Source: Kiritimatiellia bacterium
Lineage (GTDB): Bacteria > Verrucomicrobiota > Kiritimatiellia > CAIQIC01 > JAGNIJ01
DNA: 46,424 nt
Direction of reading: 5' to 3'
Assembly (NCBI GenBank): GCA_018001225.1
Contig: JAGNIJ010000036.1
Location: 1-46,424 of the forward strand
The translations under genes and the position numbers were made by a program. Below are positions 17,266-24,502 of this stretch, piece after piece; the stretch's first letter is position 1, and every line of letters begins with the position of its first letter. Under the pieces are notes generated by a model that searched no databases, had not been told where the DNA came from, and saw only the letters and a program-made list of their open reading frames with translations.

Positions 17266-19395
17266 TCAGCCGCCGTCGTGGGCCGGGGCGCGGACCTGGC
17301 CCCGCGTCGCCCTCAAGTTCCGCCACAGGCGCGGGATGGTGTCCTGGTCCAGTTCCTGGAGCACCGCGAGTTTCTCGGCCGTGCTCGCGTCGGGCCGGGC
17401 GGCGAGCCGGTCCAACGCGTTCCGGGCGGCCAGGAGTTCTTCGTCGGTCTCCCGGAGCAGGCGTTCGGCGGCCCGGCCGGGCCGCGCGCCGGCCGCCGGG
17501 GAGTTCGTCCATTCGGCCCGCGCGGTGTCCTGTTGCCGGGCCACCCAGTCCAGCCTTCTCCGCACCCGCTGATCCATCCAGCTGCACATACGGTCAATCC
17601 GCTGGCGGATGTCCTCGTGGGCGGCGGCGACGCGGGGCGCGTGCTCGTCTTTCACGGCCAGGAGCTTCGGCGCGCGCCGCGTGTATTCCTTCGCCAATTT
17701 GGCCACGTCCTTCTCCAGGATGACGACGACGAGATTCCCCTCCAGCAGCGCGACCGACTCCCGGTGCGGCCAGGAGGCGTGCTGCAGGGCGTACTGGCAG
17801 GCCTGTTGCCACAGGACCTCCTGGTCCCGGGTCTTCCACGGGGTTTGCAGGGACAGGGTCGACCCGAGCATGGCAAACATCAGTTCCGGCTCCCAGGGCG
17901 GTAGCATGGAGTGCTCGTCCATATAGTCGGCCGGCTTCCGGGAGAGGAAGTCCCTTTCGCGGTACCGCGGCATCGCGTCCAGCGGCAGGTCGCCGATCAC
18001 CACCAGGGAGTAGGTCTCGTCGGGGTCCAGCCGGGGCAGCCGCTCGATGCGCGAGAGAAGGCGATTGGCCAGGTGCATGTCGTGGTCGTTGCTCCGCACG
18101 ACCAGGCCCTGGTGCACGAGATCCTGGTAGGCGAAGAGGAGCAGCGCGCCGGCCGACAGCGCGGCCGCGAGGGCCCGGACGCGGGGGCGCGGCGCCTCCA
18201 TCGCCAGCAGCATCGCGAAGACGTACAGGAAGGTGAGCCCGCCCGAGAGGCGGAAGGCGAAGTAGAAGCGGAGCGGGCTGAACAGGACGATGCTCTTCGT
18301 GGCCCACACGGCGGCGACGAGCAGGAGCAGGCCCCAACCCGCGTATTGCAGGCGGCGCGCCCCCGGCCCGGCCGTCCGCGCGCCGAGCAGCCGGCGCAGG
18401 ATGGCCCCCGCGGCCAGGACGAGCAGCGCGAGCAGGATCAGCTTGACGGTCAGGAGCATGTAGGGCTGGGGGAGGACCAGGTGCTCGAGCGCCGCTTGCA
18501 GGCTTCGCGCGAGGCGCTGGGGCCAGTAATGCCAGTCGGCCTCGCGAAGCTGGTACGCGCCCCAATCGATCCACCCGAACCGCCGGCAAACGGCCAGGCT
18601 CGCCCGGTACAGGACTCCGCCGGCGGCGAGGGCGAGGGCGCCGGGGGCAAGGGCGGCGGCGAGGAAGCGGAACGGCGCCGGGCTCTCGCCGCGCGCGCGG
18701 GCGTCCGACAGGGCGAGCAGGGCATACAGAAGCAGGGCCACGGCGGCCACGCTCAAGACCGGCTGGTAGGAGGCCAGGGCGCACAGGATCAGCGCGGCGC
18801 CCCCGGCCACCCCCGCCGGAGTCGCGCGGGCCGCCGCGATCAGGCCCCCGAGGGCCAGACACTGCGCCGCCCCGAAGCAGAAGGACTGGTAGCTGTAGTA
18901 GAAGTGAGACAGCACGAAAGGCACGAGGGACGCGGCCAGCCCCGCGACGGCCAGCGGGAAGGCGCGGCCGGCCCGCTTCCAGTAGATCGCCGCCGCCATG
19001 CCGCTGACGATGTGAAACACGATGGCCAGGAACTGGTTGAAGACCGGCAACTGGGCGTGCCCGACCAGCAGGTACAGGACAAAGCAGAACCAGCGGCCCA
19101 CGGAAACCTGGTTCCGGTACTCGATCCATGGCAGCCTGAAGAGATCATGGTTGCCCAGGGGATGCTGGATGAGCAGGTACGCGAACACGAGGATGTTCAC
19201 GCCGAGCACGAGCGCAAAGGCCTTCTTGAAGTGGGCGGGTATGCGCCGCCATGCGCGGCCCAGGTACTCGCCCAGCGCCCCGGCGCTCGGACCGTCCGGC
19301 TGTTTCGTGTCCTGTGGCATTCGGCGGAACCGGGATATCCAGCGGTGCCGCGAATCCTGCGCCGGGCCGGGGGGGATGTCAAGCGCCCGGGTCAT
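17266..19395 (-). CDS. GtrII-like polytopic membrane glucosyltransferase
   Basis: Up to 709 residues. A short cytosolic N-terminus is followed by about ten hydrophobic segments (to about residue 425) and a soluble C-terminal half. The first loop after helix 1 carries HPLGNHDLFRLPWIEYRN, resembling the acidic first-loop motif of GtrII-type glucosyltransferases, which transfer sugar from a lipid carrier on the outer face of the membrane. The C-terminal part is charged and predicted helical (EKDVAKLAKEYTRRAPKLL and beyond), longer than usual for the family. Start is uncertain: ATG 19395 or ATG 19320. The upstream region is shared with a divergent operon 53 nt away. Function in O-antigen or glycan decoration is inferred. 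Confidence 0.7.
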   Translation of the reverse strand: MTRALDIPPGPAQDSRHRWISRFRRMPQDTKQPDGPSAGALGEYLGRAWRRIPAHFKKAFALVLGVNILVFAYLLIQHPLGNHDLFRLPWIEYRNQVSVGRWFCFVLYLLVGHAQLPVFNQFLAIVFHIVSGMAAAIYWKRAGRAFPLAVAGLAASLVPFVLSHFYYSYQSFCFGAAQCLALGGLIAAARATPAGVAGGAALILCALASYQPVLSVAAVALLLYALLALSDARARGESPAPFRFLAAALAPGALALAAGGVLYRASLAVCRRFGWIDWGAYQLREADWHYWPQRLARSLQAALEHLVLPQPYMLLTVKLILLALLVLAAGAILRRLLGARTAGPGARRLQYAGWGLLLLVAAVWATKSIVLFSPLRFYFAFRLSGGLTFLYVFAMLLAMEAPRPRVRALAAALSAGALLLFAYQDLVHQGLVVRSNDHDMHLANRLLSRIERLPRLDPDETYSLVVIGDLPLDAMPRYRERDFLSRKPADYMDEHSMLPPWEPELMFAMLGSTLSLQTPWKTRDQEVLWQQACQYALQHASWPHRESVALLEGNLVVVILEKDVAKLAKEYTRRAPKLLAVKDEHAPRVAAAHEDIRQRIDRMCSWMDQRVRRRLDWVARQQDTARAEWTNSPAAGARPGRAAERLLRETDEELLAARNALDRLAARPDASTAEKLAVLQELDQDTIPRLWRNLRATRGQVRAPAHDGG

Positions 19396-19413
19396 ATCTT
19401 CTAATTCATGCCC

Positions 19414-19442
19414 TTGTCCTGATCCCCTTAATATGGCATGCT
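19414..19442 (+). promoter_or_regulatory. Candidate promoter of the five-gene nucleotidyltransferase/deaminase operon
   Basis: TTGTCC (19414-19419), 17-nt spacer, CATGCT (19437-19442), ending 6 nt before ATG 19449. It closely resembles the pair upstream of the glycosyltransferase at 33090 (TTGTCC-16-TATGCT). The region is AT-richer than its surroundings and also serves the divergent glucosyltransferase gene. Confidence 0.4.
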
Positions 19443-19448
19443 TTAAAC

Positions 19449-20504
19449 ATGGGTGGTTGTGCCAAGGAAGACATCCCGCCGGCCGCGGACGGACGGAAGC
19501 ACGATCTCGCCCCGCCCCCTGACGTTTCTCGGAAAGCCGGCGGGGCGAATGCCCGGCCGGCGGACGAGCTCCTGCAGGTTCTACGGCAGCGCGGGCTGGA
19601 GGGTTTGGTCGTCCTGGGCGGCGCCGCCCGGGACCGGCTCCTGTCCGTCAACGGACACGGCGACGTGGACCTGCAGGTCCAGGTCCGGCTGCACGATTTC
19701 GAACAGGCCTGGATCCGCCGTATCCGCCGGTTGGCCCGGCTCCGCTGGCCGTGGGGCGGACTCTGGTATTCGCTGGCCATGCGGGCGGCCATGCGCCGGA
19801 TTCAAACCCGCCACACAACGGACTGGGACCCGCTGCTCCGGAGCGGGGTGCTGGACCGGCCCGGGGAACTCTTCGCCGGCGGGGCCGGCTTCCGTGGCGT
19901 GCGCGTGGAGCGGGCCAAGCGCGTCCTGGTCACGGATCGCGGGGAAATCATCCCCGAGAACCGGGTGCCGTCCTTCGAGCTCGTGGCGATCTCCCCGAAG
20001 GGAGAGGTGTTCACCTACGACCGGCAAACCCTGGAAGACCTGGAGCAAAGGCGGGTCCGGATCACGGGCTGCGGCGCGTTGTCCATCCGGACCGTCATGC
20101 GGATGGTGTCGATACGGCGTCAGTTCGCGGGGGCCTGGTACGACGAGGAATCCTGGCGCGAAATGACCCGGTACGCCGGGTGGCTCCGGCGCGGCCTGGG
20201 GGCGCGCTATCACCTGCGCTCGCGGCATGCGCGCCGCGTGATCCTGGCGCGGCTGGGCGAGACGATCCAGCGGGCCGGGGACCAGTGGCCGCTCGCCGTG
20301 GAGGACCTGGACAAGCTCGGCATCCTCACGCTGATCGAGGCGGCGTGCCCCGAGGCGATCCGCCTGATTCACTACCGGGGCGCGCTCGATCGCGGGTCCT
20401 CCGTCCCCGGGGAAGAGGCCGCCTTCTGCGAGCCCCTGCTCTCGAGTTTTTCCCGGCAGCTCTTTCCGTTGGATGCGCCGCCCCGGGCGGGGGTGAGCCG
20501 ATGA
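19449..20504 (+). CDS. Poly(A) polymerase/CCA-adding-like nucleotidyltransferase
   Basis: 351-residue soluble protein. The nucleotidyltransferase head signature is visible as VVLGGAARDRLL (G57-G58) then GDVDLQVQV (D72, D74), the two metal-binding acids of the PolB-like superfamily. Later FTYDRQTLEDLEQRRVRITG and SIRTVMRMVSIRRQF recall the 'DL..r.iR' and 'lR..Rf' elements of class II CCA/poly(A) polymerases. A Lys/Arg-rich helical C-terminus follows. The first 40 residues are poorly conserved in type. The stop overlaps the MFS start (ATGA). It lacks an HD domain. Substrate is unknown; given its operon it may not act on tRNA. Confidence 0.6.
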   Translation: MGGCAKEDIPPAADGRKHDLAPPPDVSRKAGGANARPADELLQVLRQRGLEGLVVLGGAARDRLLSVNGHGDVDLQVQVRLHDFEQAWIRRIRRLARLRWPWGGLWYSLAMRAAMRRIQTRHTTDWDPLLRSGVLDRPGELFAGGAGFRGVRVERAKRVLVTDRGEIIPENRVPSFELVAISPKGEVFTYDRQTLEDLEQRRVRITGCGALSIRTVMRMVSIRRQFAGAWYDEESWREMTRYAGWLRRGLGARYHLRSRHARRVILARLGETIQRAGDQWPLAVEDLDKLGILTLIEAACPEAIRLIHYRGALDRGSSVPGEEAAFCEPLLSSFSRQLFPLDAPPRAGVSR

Positions 20505-21736
20505 ACACGAACTCCGGGGGCCGGAACGGCTCGAGCTTCGCCTACTCCTTCTCCCTGCTTTCCATCATGCTGTTCACGGTGCTCGGGACGACCCTGCTGC
20601 GCCCGGTGATCGACCTGAACCTCAACCGCGCCGGGCAGACCAAGACGTACATCGGCGCCAACGGGGTGATGTGGGAACTCGGTTGTTTCCTGGCGGCGCT
20701 CCTGCTGGTCCGGATCCTACGGCGCTGGGGCCAGCGCGCGCTCCTGGCCGTATGCCTGGCCCTGCTGCCCCTCCTGATCCTCGCGACGCCGCCCCTGATG
20801 CCCACGGCGCTGCTCTTCCCGGCCCGTTTTCTCCTGGGCCTCCTGACCACGCTGGTGTGCCTGGCCTGCATCACGGGCGCGGTGGTGGCCAGCGGGAAGG
20901 AGAACCACGGTACCGCGCTGTGTGTCATCACGGCCTCGGCCACCGGGGCCAAGGCCCTGGGCTCCGCCATGGTCCATCCGGTCGGCATCGACGGCTACGG
21001 ACCTTTCCTGTTCGCCGCGATGAGCGTCGGGCTCGGCCTGCTGCTCCTCGCGGGCCAGCGGAACGGCGGCGCGAAGGCCGGCCGCAGTCCACCCCGCGTG
21101 CCTCCGCCCCGCGGGAAGGCCCCGTCCGTGGCGCGCGGCACGCTGATCGCCCTGGCGTTCTGCGCGGGCGCCAGCCGGGCCGCGTTCTTCACCTTCCTGC
21201 CCATCTTCGCCACCGGCCTCGGGTTCCGGGCCGAGGACGGCGCCCTGCTGCTCGCCGTTTCCTTTGCCGGGGCCGTGATCTTGAGCGTGCCGATCGGCCG
21301 GCTGGGGGACCGGTTCGGGCACGGCCGCATGCTGGTCCTCGTGATGCTCGCCGTCGTCGCCGCCTCGATATTCCTGGTGCTTCCCTCCGCCGGCCTGCCG
21401 GGGCTCATGGCCGTGGTCTTCGTGATCGGCGGCGGGGTCTCCACCACGCGGGACCTCGGGCAGGCGGTATGGAGCTGCCGGCACCCCGAGCCGGAGAACG
21501 TCATCGCGCACCTCTCCTTCTGGGCCGGGTTGGGCGCCGTCGTCGGCGTGCTGGGCACGGGAGTGCTCATGGACCTCTCGGGCCCGCTGGCCTTCGGCTT
21601 TGCCGTCATGGGCGGGAGCGTGCTGATCATGGCCATGGCCGCCGCCACCGATCCGCGCGATCTCAAGGTCGACGAGGAGGCCGGGCGCTCCATCGATCCG
21701 CTGCTGGGCGCGGACAAGATCCTGTTCGAAGATTGA
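20501..21736 (+). CDS. MFS transporter
   Basis: 411-residue membrane protein of the major facilitator type with about 12 hydrophobic segments split by a basic, proline-rich central loop (nt about 21060-21130). The second half has a typical loop motif, GRLGDRFGHGRMLV. Start is fixed by the ATGA overlap with the nucleotidyltransferase gene. The substrate is not predictable. Operon position suggests import or export of a small molecule handled by the adjacent enzymes. Confidence 0.85.
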   Translation: MNTNSGGRNGSSFAYSFSLLSIMLFTVLGTTLLRPVIDLNLNRAGQTKTYIGANGVMWELGCFLAALLLVRILRRWGQRALLAVCLALLPLLILATPPLMPTALLFPARFLLGLLTTLVCLACITGAVVASGKENHGTALCVITASATGAKALGSAMVHPVGIDGYGPFLFAAMSVGLGLLLLAGQRNGGAKAGRSPPRVPPPRGKAPSVARGTLIALAFCAGASRAAFFTFLPIFATGLGFRAEDGALLLAVSFAGAVILSVPIGRLGDRFGHGRMLVLVMLAVVAASIFLVLPSAGLPGLMAVVFVIGGGVSTTRDLGQAVWSCRHPEPENVIAHLSFWAGLGAVVGVLGTGVLMDLSGPLAFGFAVMGGSVLIMAMAAATDPRDLKVDEEAGRSIDPLLGADKILFED

Positions 21737-21776
21737 GGCCGGCGCGGGCCGGCCCGAAACACGGGTGACGCCGACG

Positions 21777-23618
21777 ATGAAAACGGAATGGATCCGAGGG
21801 TGGAGCCGGAGAACGCGTTGGACGGCGGTCTTCCTGCTGCTGGTGTTCGCGGGCCTCGGCCTGCGCGTGTGGCGGCGCAGGGAAACGCCCCCGCCGCCGG
21901 CGCCGGTCTGGGCGCCGGACGAGGACTACCTCTCCGAGCCGGATCTGGACTTCGTCTCGCCGCACCCGGCCACGGACCCCGCCCCGTTTCCCTACCTCGC
22001 CCAGGTCGTCCAGGCCCTCAACTACCGCCTGCGGGACGTCGAGCTGGCCGGCCGCGCGGGCGGATTCCGCTTCCGGCACGTGTTCCAGGGCGGGTGCGGC
22101 TCGGGCTTCCTCCGCGAGAACACGGTGGGCAACGACCTCGATTACATGGTGACGGTCCATCTCGGCGAACTGGAGACCGACCTGGCCGATCCCGCCGCCG
22201 CCGCGGACGCCCTGCTGGCCCGCATGGAAAGCTACCTGGAGCTGTTCCACCGCGTGGTCCACGACGAGGGCGGTCCCGACCTGGCGCTGGGCGACGGCGT
22301 GAACATGCGCGGCGCGCGGCTGCGGGACCGCGACCGCCTGCAGCAGCACCTGGCCGACTCGCTCGCGGCGCTCCGCGAGGGACGGGGCCGGTACTTCTTC
22401 CTCGATACCGACTTCGGCCGCCACGTCCCGTGCCACGTGCCGCAAGGCGAACTGGGCCTCCCGAACGATCTCATGGCCAAGCTGATGTCCAACCGCATCC
22501 AGTACCAGCCCGCGATGTATCCCGGCATCCGGGAACTCGGCCTCCTCTTCCGCTTCTACTGCGACTTCGTGAGTCCCGGGCCGGACGGGCAGGCGGAGGT
22601 GAAGCGGAACGTGCCGGTGAATGCCCTGCATTCCTCCGGGCGCGTGCTGGGGCTGCACAACGTGTTCATCGGCCTGGCCCCGATCGGGCGGGATTCGGCC
22701 GCGTTCCTGCGCGCGGAGATCGCGGCCGACCCGGCGCAGTGGGTGCGCTACCGTCTGTGGGTGGGCGCGGACCTGTTGAGCCAGGTGACCCGTTTTCTCA
22801 ATGAGGACAATCCGCTCAAGGCCCTGAAGCGCCTCCACCAGGCCCTGGATTTCCTGGAGCCGATGCTCGACGAGGAGGCCGTCGCCGGGCTCCGGCCGTT
22901 CCTGCGCCGGCGCCTGCAGGACCCGGACGTGCTGCGGACCGACGGGATCCGGGAACTGTCCTGGCAGGCCGCGGACGTGGTCGCGTCGCCGTGGCTCCGC
23001 CGGCTCTACACCGGTTCGGGCGATTTGCGGAGGACCCTGCGCCGGATTTTCGTGGACCTGGCCCGGTTCGAAAAGCGCTGCCCGGCCGCCCTTGCGCAGG
23101 AGGTCGCCGGGCTCAAGGCCGAAGCGGAGCCCCTCCTGCTGGGCGACCTTCGCTCGGGCGGCGATCGTCGGCTCGCGGCCGTCGAGCAGGTTCTCGAGAC
23201 CCTCGGGGACAGCGCGGCCCGGTGGACGGCCGCGCTGCTCGAACCCGCCGAGGGCGAGATCGCGCAGTGGCGCGATCGCCTGCAGCGGGAACTGGCCGCC
23301 TGCGGCCTGCACCCGTTCCGGGCCTACGGCATCGCGACCAACGAGACGGTCGGCCTGCTCGCCGAGGACCTGGCGGGGGTCGTGGCCCTCGACGCCTTGA
23401 ATGAACTTGCCGCGCGAACCAACGTGCCGCCCTTCCGCTACGAGGTCATCGCGCCGGACCGGATCCCGCCCGATTCCAAGGGCCGCACGGACTACTTTCC
23501 CCTCTACCTGTGGCTGCGGCCGGCGCCCGGCCCGGAGGCGGAGGCGCGCTTCCGGCAGGCCCTGTCCCGGCTCGAGGCCGACCTGGCCGCGTCCGGCTTC
23601 TGGGGGGAGATGCCGTGA
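21777..23618 (+). CDS. Membrane-anchored protein with nucleotidyltransferase-type signature
   Basis: 613-residue protein I cannot assign to a named family. A basic N-terminus (MKTEWIRGWSRRTR) and one hydrophobic segment (about 15-32) form a signal anchor, followed by a proline linker. At residues 105-123 it reads GGCGSGFLRENTVGNDLDYM, that is G-S, ten residues, then D-L-D-Y, which fits the hG[GS]...Dh[DE]h signature of PolB-like nucleotidyltransferases. A third acid could lie in YFFLDTDFGRH. The rest is long and helical with no recognized motif. The ATG at 21777 is preferred over a GTG at 21765. Its stop overlaps the deaminase GTG. Function is inferred only from the motif and its neighbours. 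Confidence 0.65.
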   Translation: MKTEWIRGWSRRTRWTAVFLLLVFAGLGLRVWRRRETPPPPAPVWAPDEDYLSEPDLDFVSPHPATDPAPFPYLAQVVQALNYRLRDVELAGRAGGFRFRHVFQGGCGSGFLRENTVGNDLDYMVTVHLGELETDLADPAAAADALLARMESYLELFHRVVHDEGGPDLALGDGVNMRGARLRDRDRLQQHLADSLAALREGRGRYFFLDTDFGRHVPCHVPQGELGLPNDLMAKLMSNRIQYQPAMYPGIRELGLLFRFYCDFVSPGPDGQAEVKRNVPVNALHSSGRVLGLHNVFIGLAPIGRDSAAFLRAEIAADPAQWVRYRLWVGADLLSQVTRFLNEDNPLKALKRLHQALDFLEPMLDEEAVAGLRPFLRRRLQDPDVLRTDGIRELSWQAADVVASPWLRRLYTGSGDLRRTLRRIFVDLARFEKRCPAALAQEVAGLKAEAEPLLLGDLRSGGDRRLAAVEQVLETLGDSAARWTAALLEPAEGEIAQWRDRLQRELAACGLHPFRAYGIATNETVGLLAEDLAGVVALDALNELAARTNVPPFRYEVIAPDRIPPDSKGRTDYFPLYLWLRPAPGPEAEARFRQALSRLEADLAASGFWGEMP

Positions 23619-24472
23619 CGGCGCCGGCGCAGACCCTTCCCGCGGCGGGGGCCCGGTCGCGGAAAGGCCGGTGGATCCTGGCGGCGCTGGCCGTGGCCGT
23701 CGCCGTCGGCGCGGGGCTTTATGTCGGCCTGCGGCGCTCCGGTTCCGCCTATCGCGACCGGCGGGCCTGGGGGGTGCCGTCGGACGAGCAAGCCGAGCGC
23801 GACGAGATCTTCACCTTGCTGGCCTTCGCCGTCGCGCACAAGGACTGGCAGGAAGAACGCCCCGACAAGCGCGGCTTCAACATCGGGGCCGTGGTGGTCG
23901 ATGCCTCGGGAACGAACGCCGTCTCCTGGGGCCGGAACTGCAACGTGCGGCTGGGCAACGCCACGCAGCACGCCGAGCTGCGGGCGATGCTGGGCTACCT
24001 GGACGATGCCCGGATCTACAGCCTCACGGGGTGCACGGTCTACGCCACGCTCGAGCCCTGCGCCCAGTGCGCCGGCATGATGACGATGCTCGGCGTCCGC
24101 CGCGTGGTCTACGGGCAGGCCGATCCCGAGTACGGCAAGGCCTTCGAGCGCCTGCAGCTCCATTCGCGCGGGCGGCTTCGCGAGTGGCGCGGGAAGCAGA
24201 AGCGCGGCTACGTCCCGTACCCGCGGGCCGTCGCGGTGCACCGGAGCCGCTCGGACCTGACCCGGCGGCTGGAGGAGGCCCACGACCGCTCGGGGTCCGA
24301 CATGCCCGACTTCCTGTGCAGCGAGGAGGTGCGGGCCCTCTTCGAGGAGGCGCGCCGGGCCCTCGACGCGTACCGCGTGCGCCATCCCGAGAACGAGTCC
24401 GCCCTGTCGTCGGCCCGAAGCATGCTCGAAAGCGTCCCGGAGGATTACGCGCCGCTCGGCCTGGACCTGTGA
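23615..24472 (+). CDS. Membrane-anchored cytidine/deoxycytidylate-type deaminase
   Basis: 285-residue protein with one N-terminal hydrophobic segment (about residues 20-40) and a CDA-fold zinc deaminase domain. Zinc ligands and catalytic Glu are present: H119-A-E121 in ATQHAELRAM, and P148-C149-x-x-C152 in LEPCAQCAGMMTM. The GTG start overlaps the previous stop (GTGA) and follows GGGGAGA. Deaminases of this fold act on free bases, nucleosides, nucleotides or RNA; the motif spacing is closest to dCMP/tRNA-adenosine/guanine deaminase types. A membrane anchor on such a domain is unusual. Which side of the membrane it faces is not clear, because both flanks of the segment are basic. Confidence 0.85.
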   Translation: MTAPAQTLPAAGARSRKGRWILAALAVAVAVGAGLYVGLRRSGSAYRDRRAWGVPSDEQAERDEIFTLLAFAVAHKDWQEERPDKRGFNIGAVVVDASGTNAVSWGRNCNVRLGNATQHAELRAMLGYLDDARIYSLTGCTVYATLEPCAQCAGMMTMLGVRRVVYGQADPEYGKAFERLQLHSRGRLREWRGKQKRGYVPYPRAVAVHRSRSDLTRRLEEAHDRSGSDMPDFLCSEEVRALFEEARRALDAYRVRHPENESALSSARSMLESVPEDYAPLGLDL

Positions 24473-24502
24473 CGCCGCGCCCGGCTTTATCAAAGGACCC
24501 CC

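Noticed and set aside
19449..24472. CBASS- or CRISPR-associated-like signalling system (nucleotidyltransferase plus deaminase)
   Set aside because: No effector, cap, ubiquitin-like or HORMA gene is nearby. The first nucleotidyltransferase looks PAP/CCA-like, and a carrier and SAM-type protein do not fit.
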